DNA from: CAYJMQ01 sp964392415
GTDB lineage: Bacteria; Bdellovibrionota; JACOXK01; 2-02-FULL-40-11
DNA length: 64,000 bases
Reading direction: 5' to 3'
Assembly: GCA_964392415.1 (NCBI GenBank)
Contig: CAYMPL010000002.1
Coordinates: 1-64,000 of the forward strand
The position numbers and the translations under genes were made by a program. Position 1 is the stretch's first letter. Each line of letters starts with the position of its first letter. Below are positions 45,678 through 54,503 of the stretch, in pieces. The notes beneath the pieces are model-generated. The model saw nothing but the letters and a program-made list of their open reading frames with translations, made no database searches and was not told the origin of the DNA.

Positions 45678-46083
45678 AAAGTGCTTCTTTTATCGTTTTT
45701 AAAACCCAGGCGGCACTTTCCTTGGCCTTTTTGGCATCTGGTTCCTTGTAAAATTCTCCAGGGGTTAAATCTTCACTTCCATAAAATGCCAGTTCACGAT
45801 CTCGTCTGAGTTCACGAGAAATTTGTGATAAGCGGGGAATAAATTCCTTAATTTTTTTGGGACAACGTGATTGGTTATCTATTAAAATATCGCCGGGTTC
45901 ATGAATACGAGGGACTTCAATATTGCTAAATCTAAGTAATGCTTTTAATGCGAGTTCTACGACTTCTTGTGATTCACGAACCACATCGGCCCAACTCTTG
46001 CGTTCAAACAAGAGTTCTATTGCAGCCAAACGATGTTCACATCTTGTTAGATAATCTTCAATGAGCGATCGATTTTGCATCAT
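45661..46083 (-). CDS. HEPN-domain protein, partner of the nucleotidyltransferase
   Basis: A 140-aa all-helical protein. The start near 46083 (or 46080) follows GGAGGAG. The segment SQEVVELALKALLRFSNIEVPRIHEPGDIL is typical of HEPN proteins of the COG2250 type, which pair with MNT nucleotidyltransferases. I see no clear R-x4-6-H ribonuclease motif, so a toxin activity is open. It lies 15 nt after the nucleotidyltransferase gene, in the standard pair arrangement though with the MNT gene first. Confidence 0.75.
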   Translation of the reverse strand: MMQNRSLIEDYLTRCEHRLAAIELLFERKSWADVVRESQEVVELALKALLRFSNIEVPRIHEPGDILIDNQSRCPKKIKEFIPRLSQISRELRRDRELAFYGSEDLTPGEFYKEPDAKKAKESAAWVLKTIKEALFKKTF

Positions 46084-46098
46084 TCTCCTCCACAAATG

Positions 46099-46725
46099 TT
46101 AGGAATACATTTTGATCCAATAAGGGTGTCCATGAGAATACTTTCTCTGGAGTTTCCCTTCAGAAATGAGGTGCCTGATATTTCTTAGAATATTTTGAAC
46201 CTCATTCCCTTGTTGCCATAAAATAATCCCCTCAATGGAAACTTCGTACCATAAGCCCCCTATACTCAGGGGATCCTTTGGTAACTGTACAAAATGGGGA
46301 GAGATCTTTCGCAAGGGAGGCCATGGTGGCTGAATCTGTCCTTTGTTTCTTCTCTGATCGACAAGTTGATTCCACTCCTCATAATATTTTCGGCTCAAAG
46401 AGGCCCCAGATTGTAATACCAAGAGAAGATCAATATCAGAATCTTCTCTCTCCTCACTCCGAACTGCAGAGCCAAATAAAATAACCCCGAGAAGCTCCTC
46501 CCCCCATTTCTGCTTGATCATATCTAACAGCGGTTCAGAAATGATAGTTGCCTTTAGAGAAGGGTTAGGTTGCCTCTTCTGAGACAGGGATGAATTCAAG
46601 ATCTTTTCACAAACCATATTCAAGGAACTGTTTGATTTCATTGCTGTTTCCCGAAGTATTTGGTGTAGCGACGGAGAGATCCTCAGAACAAATTTTCCAG
46701 AAAACCTCTTCTTCATCAATCTCAT
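46099..46725 (-). CDS. Ribbon-helix-helix fused to a minimal nucleotidyltransferase
   Basis: A 208-aa protein with two parts. Residues about 10-47 (KFVLRISPSLHQILRETAMK, then SNSSLNMVCEKILNSS) form an Arc/HicB-like ribbon-helix-helix. Residues about 75-200 are a minimal nucleotidyltransferase with G85-S86 and D97-x-D99 in LFGSAVRSEEREDSDIDLLLV, the nucleotide and metal sites. MNT proteins neutralise HEPN partners, some by adenylylating a tyrosine. The DNA-binding part suggests that it represses its own promoter. Start could also be M4 at 46716. It follows nagZ by 33 nt. Confidence 0.78.
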   Translation of the reverse strand: MRLMKKRFSGKFVLRISPSLHQILRETAMKSNSSLNMVCEKILNSSLSQKRQPNPSLKATIISEPLLDMIKQKWGEELLGVILFGSAVRSEEREDSDIDLLLVLQSGASLSRKYYEEWNQLVDQRRNKGQIQPPWPPLRKISPHFVQLPKDPLSIGGLWYEVSIEGIILWQQGNEVQNILRNIRHLISEGKLQRKYSHGHPYWIKMYS

Positions 46726-46741
46726 AGTATCATAGTACTAT
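46724..46741. promoter_or_regulatory. Inverted repeat at the nucleotidyltransferase gene start
   Basis: ATAGTA (46724-46729), 6 nt, TACTAT (46736-46741), with ATAGTACTAT itself a perfect palindrome. It overlaps the first possible start codon (46725) and lies just before the second (46716), a good place for a ribbon-helix-helix operator. Confidence 0.45.
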
Positions 46742-46758
46742 TCTGATGGCAATCTCTG

Positions 46759-47832
46759 TTAAGCAAGCAGCTGCTCGGCAATTTTTTGATGTTCGGCACA
46801 ACCGACAATGCCATCGATTTTTGAGATGTCGACGGGCTGATAAGGGACGAGATATTTGTTTCTTAACTTGGTAATGTGTTCAGAGGCGAGATCGATCAGT
46901 TTCATAGGGACTTCTGAAGAAGCCACTTTCTTAATAAGGGCTTCGATGGCTGACGCTTGTTTGTCATCACTCTGGCAAATTAAAATCAGATCGACACCTG
47001 CTTCAACGGATTTCAACGTTGCTTCTTCAAGCATATAACGATCTGAGATTGCCTTCATTTCGAGGGCATCTGTGATAATGACCCGATCAAATCGGAGATC
47101 TTTCCTCAAGTATTGGAGAGTCTTTTTTGAGAGTGTGGCTGGATAATCGGGATCGATATTTCGGTTTAAAATGTGGGCTGTCATAATTGTTTCAACGCCG
47201 GAACGAATAGCCCGATCGAACGGGATCCACTCAACCGCTTTCAAACGCTCAACGGCATGTGTGACTTCCGGTAGCGCCAGATGGGAGTCGAGCAGCGTAT
47301 CCCCATGCCCCGGGAAATGTTTTGCGCATGAGATAACACCCCCGCGTTGAAGCCCTCGAATAACCCCGGAAATAATTTTTGAAACAGCTTCTGGATCGGA
47401 ACCAAAGGCACGGTTTCCGATGATCGGATTTTTTGGATTCGTATTGAGATCTGCAACGGGAGCAAAATTATAATTAATCCCAACAGCCCGGAGCTCTCTG
47501 GCCATTGCCTGAAAAGCTTCAAAGGCAAGTTTTGGGGAATTGGTTTTTGCAATCTGAGCGGCTTCGCCAAATTCTGTGAATGGCTTTTTAAGCCTTGCAA
47601 CCTTTCCCCCCTCCTGATCGACGGCAACAAATAAAGGGGTTTTACTGAGCGACTGAATTTCATTGGTCAGTTCTGCGATTTGATTTGGCGATTCAATGTT
47701 TCTTTCAAAAAGAACTATCCCGCCAATAAAATATTCCTGAATCAATTTTTTGAGATTTGCATCGACCCCTGTTCCCTCAAATCCCACAACAAACATCTGC
47801 CCCACACGCCGTCGTATCTGATCGAGTTTCAT
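46759..47832 (-). CDS. nagZ: Beta-N-acetylglucosaminidase NagZ
   Basis: NagZ removes GlcNAc from GlcNAc-anhydroMurNAc peptides in peptidoglycan recycling. The 357-aa GH3 protein has VDQEGGKVARL (residues 71-81), the family loop K171-H-F-P-G-H-G-D178 with its catalytic His/Asp pair, and ITDALEMKAIS with the nucleophile Asp. No signal peptide, consistent with a cytoplasmic enzyme. It links with anmK, amgK and murU encoded 5.5-9 kb downstream. Confidence 0.94.
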   Translation of the reverse strand: MKLDQIRRRVGQMFVVGFEGTGVDANLKKLIQEYFIGGIVLFERNIESPNQIAELTNEIQSLSKTPLFVAVDQEGGKVARLKKPFTEFGEAAQIAKTNSPKLAFEAFQAMARELRAVGINYNFAPVADLNTNPKNPIIGNRAFGSDPEAVSKIISGVIRGLQRGGVISCAKHFPGHGDTLLDSHLALPEVTHAVERLKAVEWIPFDRAIRSGVETIMTAHILNRNIDPDYPATLSKKTLQYLRKDLRFDRVIITDALEMKAISDRYMLEEATLKSVEAGVDLILICQSDDKQASAIEALIKKVASSEVPMKLIDLASEHITKLRNKYLVPYQPVDISKIDGIVGCAEHQKIAEQLLA

Positions 47833-47885
47833 AAAGAATCAGTAACAGTGAATAAAAAAAGGGTCAAGTTGAACTCGTATTCTAT

Positions 47886-47915
47886 GTCATCCTGAACCCG
47901 CAGGGTGAAGGATCT
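47886..47915 (+). repeat. Dispersed GA-step hairpin unit 5
   Basis: GTC-ATCCT-GA-ACCC-GCA-GGGT-GA-AGGAT-CT. Outer stem ATCCT/AGGAT, inner stem ACCC/GGGT, loop GCA. It lies between divergent nagZ and the metalloprotease gene. Confidence 0.88.
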
Positions 47916-47992
47916 CGTTTATATTTCAAAAAATATCTTGCTTTCCTTTTTTTTTAAAATAACATGGCTTTCATCATCATAAGGAGGCACTC

Positions 47993-50320
47993 ATGAGGCG
48001 TTGTTTTTTTATTCTTTTTTTCGTGGCATTTTCTTTTCTTTTTTTCGGATGCGGCAAAGAATCTCAAAATGCTGAACCCGCAAAACCATTAGAACAAGCT
48101 GTCAATGAAGTAATAAAAGCTGATGAAGAAGGTCTTTTAATTCTCGATAAAGAAACACTTCTTGGGAAAGATTTAATTCTGGGAGCTGAAATTCGAGATG
48201 TCACCTCCTCTCCTCCTCTCAATGGAATAGGTGGGCTGATCATGGAGTTTTTAGGAACCACACTGATTCGTTTTGAAGAAGATAAGGACGCTCTTCTTAT
48301 GATGAAAAGCCCTTATATTCCGTGGAAACACTTAGAGCGGGAACATCCCTTTGAGCTGGCCCGTCTAACTATAAAATCTGTTAAAGATAATAAAATTGCC
48401 CTCGATGCAGATGAATTTGGGAAACTCTTAACAGCACGGGCAACAAAAGAATCTGGTGTTTCTTTTTCTTTCTCAAAAGTAGAAACCCGCGAAATTTCTA
48501 TCGATGCCCATCATATCGTTATTCCTTTGGATGTTACTTTAAGTTCAGGGAACAAGACCATTTTTGTTCGTTTTGTCGTTCATCTGAAAAAATGGGAACC
48601 GAAGGAAACATTGAAACGGACGATAGATAAAGATTTTGGTTATTTCACGCTTTTTGAATGGTTTAAATGGGGCGCTTGGGAAGAAGTGGACCCGTATAAA
48701 ATTCGCGCCAAAAGACTTCCTGAAGATCCCATTTTGGCTTGGGATGTTGAAAATCTTACCTCGCCCATTGAATACATCATCACAGATTCTGTTCCAGAAA
48801 CATATCGGCCATTGTTTAAAGAAGCGATTGAATCGTGGAATTTGTCTTTTAGAAAAGCAGGATATGAAAAAGATGTTGTTACTGCGCGCGTTCAAAGAAA
48901 AGATGAAAAACTCGTGATCGGTGATCCAAGAATTCACTTGGTCTATTGGGAAAATGACTTATTCCGAGGTATCTCCGGCGCCCATGCTTCATTTCAGGTG
49001 GATCCTATTACTGGAGAGATGTACCACGGGGATGTTTATTTTGGCGGTGAAAGACTGGTTAGAAACTTAAAAAAGGCGTATGAATTTTTCTACTCAGATG
49101 AACAAAAAAATTCTGAGCTTTTTGCCATGTTAAAATCTTCTCATCATTCATTTGCCCAAAGAGAGGAAGAGAGACAAAAAACACTTGAGGCGGTAAAAAA
49201 TCTTCTTAGCCCCTCTTCTTCTTTACCGGTTACACTTTCATTTGCCAAAATGCCTTTCCAAAAAATATGCAGCTATGATGTTCAACCGGTATCTTTGGAT
49301 CGCGCGGCTCATATGACGGCGGATGAATTTGTAAGAACATGGCTTCATGAGGTTGTGATCCATGAGGTGGGACACAACTGGGGATTAAGGCATAATTTCA
49401 AAGGAAGTCTGGGCGCAAGTGTAGATCAAAAACGTCCTGCCAATTCCGTCATGGATTATAATGATGATCAATTGATTGTGGAGGGACTTTTTCTTAAAAC
49501 CCCTGGCGTTTATGACGATGAAGCGATCCGATATGGATATCAAAAGAATCTAGAATCTCCAAAAATCTATCCATTTTGCACGGATGAAGATGCGGATGAT
49601 ATTTTTGATTACGATTTTGATCCGAGGTGCGCTCGTTATGATTCCGGAGAAAATCCACTGGAGGATTCATTGATTCCAGATCTTGAAAAAACATACGTTA
49701 GATTTCTTTTAACTCAAGATCTAGATGATAAAATGCGGCTTTGGAGACGTTTTTTCTCTGGATTCTTTGACAGTTCCTTGTATTTAACTCGCAAAGGGAC
49801 ATTGCAAGATAAAGAGTTCTTAAATGCTTCGATAGCAAAACTTTTAGATCTCAAAGAAGCTGCTTTGCCCGGAGAAAATACCCCGCGTGATTTATCCAAA
49901 GACTGGACATATAGGCTCGTTCGTCCTGGTATTGCTGATTGGATTCTTTTTGTTGCATCGGTATTTAGTGAAAGCGATGATTCACTTCATGACTCCTTTC
50001 TAACTTCTGTACGGCGGTTGATTGCGGCAGAAAAAGCGTATGTATCTGACATTGATCCTCAAGCCAGAGAATTTTTATTAGATGATCTATATTGGCTTAA
50101 AGGTCATCCCAGTCAACATATTCAGCTTCGAGTGTTAGACACCCTTCTAAAGTTAGAGTCTCAGTTGGAAGAGGAACAAAAACAACTTGAAGCGCGACAA
50201 TCAGAAGGAGCTTTATCCCACGGAGATGCTGTTAGGCTCCTCGATATTAACCGCTTTGTGGAATTGGTCAAAAATAGAATAAAAAGCTTCTTTGGCCGAA
50301 ATATTGGCGACAGGCGATAG
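47993..50320 (+). CDS. Zinc metalloprotease lipoprotein, DUF4953/DUF5117 type
   Basis: A 775-aa protein with a lipoprotein signal (FFVAFSFLFFGC-GKES) and a metzincin-like motif HEVGHNWGLRHNF that supplies three histidines and the catalytic glutamate (HExxHxxxxxH), preceded by WLHEVVIH and followed by SVMDYNDDQL, the usual family order (active site then SxMDY). These are large secreted proteases of Bacteroidetes, myxobacteria and other Gram-negatives. AAGGAGG is placed ideally before the ATG. Target substrates unknown. Confidence 0.85.
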   Translation: MRRCFFILFFVAFSFLFFGCGKESQNAEPAKPLEQAVNEVIKADEEGLLILDKETLLGKDLILGAEIRDVTSSPPLNGIGGLIMEFLGTTLIRFEEDKDALLMMKSPYIPWKHLEREHPFELARLTIKSVKDNKIALDADEFGKLLTARATKESGVSFSFSKVETREISIDAHHIVIPLDVTLSSGNKTIFVRFVVHLKKWEPKETLKRTIDKDFGYFTLFEWFKWGAWEEVDPYKIRAKRLPEDPILAWDVENLTSPIEYIITDSVPETYRPLFKEAIESWNLSFRKAGYEKDVVTARVQRKDEKLVIGDPRIHLVYWENDLFRGISGAHASFQVDPITGEMYHGDVYFGGERLVRNLKKAYEFFYSDEQKNSELFAMLKSSHHSFAQREEERQKTLEAVKNLLSPSSSLPVTLSFAKMPFQKICSYDVQPVSLDRAAHMTADEFVRTWLHEVVIHEVGHNWGLRHNFKGSLGASVDQKRPANSVMDYNDDQLIVEGLFLKTPGVYDDEAIRYGYQKNLESPKIYPFCTDEDADDIFDYDFDPRCARYDSGENPLEDSLIPDLEKTYVRFLLTQDLDDKMRLWRRFFSGFFDSSLYLTRKGTLQDKEFLNASIAKLLDLKEAALPGENTPRDLSKDWTYRLVRPGIADWILFVASVFSESDDSLHDSFLTSVRRLIAAEKAYVSDIDPQAREFLLDDLYWLKGHPSQHIQLRVLDTLLKLESQLEEEQKQLEARQSEGALSHGDAVRLLDINRFVELVKNRIKSFFGRNIGDRR

Positions 50321-50361
50321 ATAACCACTCACTTTTCAAGTTGATACTTTGTTCTCGCCTC

Positions 50362-51171
50362 TTATTTTGCCTTTGGATCCCACATGTCGCGCAGGCCGTC
50401 GCCGATGAAGTTGAAGCCGAGGACGGTGAGCATAATGGCAACACCGGGAAAGATGGAAATAAAGGCAGGCTGGAATCCCGATTGTTTTGCCTGGTAGAGC
50501 ATGTTTCCCCAGCTGGGTATATCGGGGGGAACGCCGATGCCAAGAAAACTAAGGCTCGATTCGCCGATAATAATAGCCCCCATTGTAAAGGTTGCCTGGA
50601 CGATGAGGGGGGCAAGGATGTTTGGAACGATATGGTGAATAAGAATAGTGGATGACTCTGCCCCCAGTGATCGTGCGGCCTGAATAAAATCTTTTTCTTT
50701 CTCAACCAGCGCCTGGCTTCGTGCGACACGGGCAAAACCAGTCCATCCGACAGATGAAAAGATAAAAATCACATTAAATAAGCTGGGATTCAGAAAAGCA
50801 GCGAGAGCGAATATCAGCAGGAGTCCCGGGAAGGCAAGAAGAATATCGACAATTCGCATCAAAAATTCGTCGAGCCATCCGCCAAAATAGCCAGCGATGG
50901 TTCCAAGAAAGAGACCGATTATCAGTGAAATAAATGTGGAAGTGAGCGCCACGAAAAGAGAAATTCTGGCCCCATAAATCACTCTGCTGTAAATATCTCC
51001 TCCCAAATGATCTTGGCCAAACCAATATGATGAAGAAGGGGGATGAAATCGCTCGGCAATATTCGTTTGATCGGGAGGGTGCAATGAAAGAAACGGGGCA
51101 AGGAGCGCCGCAGTTAAAAAAAGAGCGATGAGACATATTCCTAATTTTGCAGAAAAAGAGAGTTTCTTCAT
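50362..51171 (-). CDS. Peptide ABC transporter permease, DppC/OppC type
   Basis: The ATG at 51171 (MKKLSFSAKLGIC) overlaps the dppB-like stop by 4 nt; a longer reading to 51327 is unlikely. A 269-aa permease with WFGQDHLGGDIYSRVIYGARISL, the typical second-permease opening, and EKDFIQAARSLGAESSTILIHHIVPN, the coupling loop. It ends near the convergent metalloprotease gene (41 nt). Confidence 0.93.
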   Translation of the reverse strand: MKKLSFSAKLGICLIALFLTAALLAPFLSLHPPDQTNIAERFHPPSSSYWFGQDHLGGDIYSRVIYGARISLFVALTSTFISLIIGLFLGTIAGYFGGWLDEFLMRIVDILLAFPGLLLIFALAAFLNPSLFNVIFIFSSVGWTGFARVARSQALVEKEKDFIQAARSLGAESSTILIHHIVPNILAPLIVQATFTMGAIIIGESSLSFLGIGVPPDIPSWGNMLYQAKQSGFQPAFISIFPGVAIMLTVLGFNFIGDGLRDMWDPKAK

Positions 51172-52085
51172 TGGATTCTTATTCGGGGATCGATCCATGC
51201 ATAAAGAAGATCCGTTGTAAGATTTACCAGCACATAAATCGTTGCAATGAGAAGGACGCACCCCTGTACCAGAGGGTAATTCCTCATATGAATCGCCTGA
51301 ACGAGAAGACTTCCAATCCCAGGCCAATCAAAGATCGTTTCAGTAATAATAGCGCCAGACAGCAGCGCCCCTGTCTGGATGCCAGCGATTGTAATGACCG
51401 GGATCAGGGCGTTTCTTAAGGCATGTTTTAAGATGACCATTGTCTCTGAAATTCCTTTTGCTCTGGCGGTTTTTATATATTCTTCTCGGATCACTTCGAG
51501 CATCGTTGCGCGCGTCATCCTTGAAAGGAGCGCCATCATCGCCGTCCCCAATGTGATTGCAGGAAGAACGATACTCAGGAATCCGCTTCGTTCAGAAACT
51601 GGGAATATCGGAATTTTGTATGCAAAAAGAATAATAAGAAGGGGGCCAAGCCAAAAATGGGGGATCGAAAGACCCAGAATAGCAATCAGCATGGAGAGGC
51701 CATCGATGGCTGTGTTGTGTCGAACAGCGGCAACGATACCCAAAGGGATTGAAAAACTAAGAGCAAAGAGCATCGCCCAAAAAGCAAGTTCTAGGGTTGC
51801 AGGGAGGCGTTCCCCAATTTCCTTCCAGATATTTTCTTTTGAATGAATCGATTTTAATTCCCCACTCACAAGGTCTTTTAGAAAAAGGAAATATTGTGTG
51901 GGGATCGTTTCGTTAAGATGGAGCGCGGATCGAAGAGATTCTTTGTCAAGAGCACCAGCCCTTTCTCCCAAAATGATATCTATCGGATCTCCCGGAATGA
52001 AATGCATTAAAGAAAAGACGATGACCGAAATTCCCAGAAGCAAAGGAACAAGAAGGAAAAGACGCCGCAAAATGAAGGTCTTCAT
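51168..52085 (-). CDS. Peptide ABC transporter permease, DppB/OppB type
   Basis: A 305-aa permease starting MKTFILRRLFLLVPLLLGIS, with the FIPGDPIDIILGERA segment and the coupling loop REEYIKTARAKGISETMVILKHALRN. ATG 52085 is preferred to TTG 52091. Only the two permeases are here; the ATPases and binding protein of this importer are not in the window. Confidence 0.94.
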   Translation of the reverse strand: MKTFILRRLFLLVPLLLGISVIVFSLMHFIPGDPIDIILGERAGALDKESLRSALHLNETIPTQYFLFLKDLVSGELKSIHSKENIWKEIGERLPATLELAFWAMLFALSFSIPLGIVAAVRHNTAIDGLSMLIAILGLSIPHFWLGPLLIILFAYKIPIFPVSERSGFLSIVLPAITLGTAMMALLSRMTRATMLEVIREEYIKTARAKGISETMVILKHALRNALIPVITIAGIQTGALLSGAIITETIFDWPGIGSLLVQAIHMRNYPLVQGCVLLIATIYVLVNLTTDLLYAWIDPRIRIQ

Positions 52086-52131
52086 CGGCAATAAATTATA
52101 GCATCCCCCCTCTGACTTATGCTAATGTTTT

Positions 52132-53334
52132 GTGAATAAGGACGTCGTGAAAGAAAAACTTCAATTGGAAATCGTTCATGAGGTCGATCGCCTCTCAGAT
52201 GAGTTGACCTCCGTTGCAAAGTTCATTGGGAGACACCCTGAGCTTGCTTATCACGAATATCAGGCACAGGAGAGATTGAGTGCGTATTTAAAAAAGCATG
52301 GTTTCAAAATTAAAAAGGGGATTGGTGGGATTAAAACTGCTTTTCTTGCAACGGCTGGTCAAAGAAGCAACCCTGCGGGCGGCAGCCCGACGATCGGTTT
52401 TCTGGCGGAATATGATGCATTGCCGGGGATCGGCCATGCCTGTGGGCACAATCTGATCGGTGCGACAAGCTGCACGGCAGCTATTGCGTTGTCAAAAGCA
52501 TTGAAAGATCTGACAGGGAGCGTTGCTGTTATTGGGTGCCCCGCTGAAGAAGGGGGGGGAGGAAAAATTCTTCTTGCCAGGAAAGGGGTTTTTAAAAATC
52601 TGGATGTGGCGATGATGGCTCACCCCGATTCGCGCACGGAGCCGATAAAAAAGATGCTTGCTCTTGTGGAATTGGATATCGAATTTTTTGGAAAAGAGAG
52701 CCATGCGGCAGCGGCTCCTGAAAAGGGGATCAATGCATTGGATGCTGCGGTTATCGCCTATCAGAATATTTTGCGTTATCGCAAAAAGCTTTCCAATGAT
52801 GCCCGAATTCATGGGATTTTTACATCTGCTGGAATCAAGCCGAATATCATTCCGGATCATGCGGCGCTGAAATATTACATCAGGGCCCTTCGAATGTCGT
52901 ATGTAGAACAAATGGTTCACCGGATTAAAAGCATTGCCAGAGCAGAGGCAAAAAGGATGGGGGCAAAGGTTGAGTTTAGAATGAATCCTCTTTCCTATGA
53001 ACCTTTTTATCCAAATCGGACACTTGGAAAAATTTTTGCAAAACAACTTGCATTCTTACGCATTAAGAATGAGCAGGGGAGTGAAACGAAGAGGATCGGG
53101 TCGTCTGATGTGGGAAATGTAGGCCAGAGGGTTCCTACGATTCATCCGTCGATTAAGATTTGTGATCATTTATCAGTTCACACGCGAGCCTTTGCGAAGG
53201 CGGCTTTATCGGAACGTAGCTATAAAGCGATGACGGGGGCTGCGAAAGCCCTGGCATTGACAGGTTATGAGGTGCTCTCTCAACCTCAGACCTTAAAAAG
53301 GATTGAGGCCGAATTTAAAAATACGCGAAGATGA
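52132..53334 (+). CDS. M20-family amidohydrolase (AbgB/aminoacylase-like)
   Basis: A 400-aa M20D-type hydrolase starting at GTG 52132. Metal and active-site regions: GFLAEYDALPGIGHACGHN, GCPAEEGGGGKILL, AMMAHPDSRTEP and the dimerisation domain about 185-300, ending with DHLSVHTRAFAKAA. Relatives hydrolyse N-acyl or p-aminobenzoyl amino acids and dipeptides. Its stop overlaps the anmK start by 4 nt, so a role in processing peptides from the wall is plausible. Confidence 0.82.
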   Translation: MNKDVVKEKLQLEIVHEVDRLSDELTSVAKFIGRHPELAYHEYQAQERLSAYLKKHGFKIKKGIGGIKTAFLATAGQRSNPAGGSPTIGFLAEYDALPGIGHACGHNLIGATSCTAAIALSKALKDLTGSVAVIGCPAEEGGGGKILLARKGVFKNLDVAMMAHPDSRTEPIKKMLALVELDIEFFGKESHAAAAPEKGINALDAAVIAYQNILRYRKKLSNDARIHGIFTSAGIKPNIIPDHAALKYYIRALRMSYVEQMVHRIKSIARAEAKRMGAKVEFRMNPLSYEPFYPNRTLGKIFAKQLAFLRIKNEQGSETKRIGSSDVGNVGQRVPTIHPSIKICDHLSVHTRAFAKAALSERSYKAMTGAAKALALTGYEVLSQPQTLKRIEAEFKNTRR

Positions 53335-54503
53335 AAGCACTGAATGCCATTGGCCTCATGTCTGGAACTTCTCTCGATGGTGTCGACGTTGCGCTGGTTG
53401 AAATGACCGAAAAAAGGAATGGCTGTGATTTCAAATTAACGGCATTTCAAACCTACCCCTATACTTCACCTATCAAAGAGCGAATCTATGGCGCCTCCTC
53501 TGGGCGAGAGATAGTTCCTTCTGAAATATGCCAGCTCGACTTTGATCTTGGAAAAATATTTGCAACGGCGGTGTTAAAATTCTTAAAAACCATAGGTCTT
53601 AGACCCTCCCATATTGATCTCATCGGATCCCATGGTCAGACCATTTGCCATATCCCAAGGAAGTCGACGCTTCAGATCGGGGAGGCATCTGTGATTGCTG
53701 AGATGACTGGAATCACAACCATTTCTGATTTTCGGCCAGCCGACATTGCTGCTGGCGGGGAAGGGGCGCCGCTTGCCCCCTATTTTCATTACCTTCTTTT
53801 TCGCCGTCTTCAGAAGGTGGGAAGTGGTGGCATAGGGGTGTTAAACATCGGCGGCATGAGTAATCTGACATGCATACCAGAAAATGCGAAACAAAAAGAT
53901 GTTGTGGCATTTGATACAGGACCAGGGAATGTGTTGATTGATGGAGCGATTCAACACCTCACCCATAAAAGAAAGCAGTATGACGAAGATGGGAAAATAG
54001 CTGCAAAAGGAAAAATAGATGAAAATTTGTTAAAACAGCTTCTCAAGCATCCATTCATCAGCAAAAAACCTCCAAAATCAACAGGCAGAGAGGAGTTTGG
54101 TGAGGCGATGGTGGAGTCTATTTTGAAAAAAGGAAGAGATCTAAAAAGTGAAGATATTATTGCTACGGTCACAGCTTTTACTGCACACGCGATTGCTGAG
54201 AACTATCGGAAATTTATTTTGCCACAATTTCCCTTAAGGGAAATTGTGGCTTCTGGAGGAGGCGCAAAAAACAAAACTCTGTTTGTCATGCTGCAGCAGC
54301 TTCTCCCCGCCGTCCAGCTCAAACATTTTGAAGATTATCATTTAAATGGCGATGCGATTGAAGCAATGGCGTTTGCTGTGTTGGCTTACGAAGCGGTAGA
54401 GGGACAATCTCTCGATCTTCGTTTGGTGACAGGGGCGCGTCATCCAGTGATTCTGGGGAAGATAAGTCCTGGGCACAATTTTAAGAGGGTTTTTTTAAAC
54501 TGA
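53331..54503 (+). CDS. anmK: Anhydro-N-acetylmuramic acid kinase
   Basis: AnmK opens and phosphorylates anhydroMurNAc to MurNAc 6-phosphate. The 390-aa sequence has GLMSGTSLDGVDVALVE near residues 8-24, LIGSHGQTICHIP, ISDFRPADIAAGGEGAPLAP and FDTGPGNVLIDG, all family motifs. The ATG overlaps the M20 hydrolase stop. The last 64 nt are shared with the convergent murU 3' end. Confidence 0.95.
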   Translation: MKALNAIGLMSGTSLDGVDVALVEMTEKRNGCDFKLTAFQTYPYTSPIKERIYGASSGREIVPSEICQLDFDLGKIFATAVLKFLKTIGLRPSHIDLIGSHGQTICHIPRKSTLQIGEASVIAEMTGITTISDFRPADIAAGGEGAPLAPYFHYLLFRRLQKVGSGGIGVLNIGGMSNLTCIPENAKQKDVVAFDTGPGNVLIDGAIQHLTHKRKQYDEDGKIAAKGKIDENLLKQLLKHPFISKKPPKSTGREEFGEAMVESILKKGRDLKSEDIIATVTAFTAHAIAENYRKFILPQFPLREIVASGGGAKNKTLFVMLQQLLPAVQLKHFEDYHLNGDAIEAMAFAVLAYEAVEGQSLDLRLVTGARHPVILGKISPGHNFKRVFLN

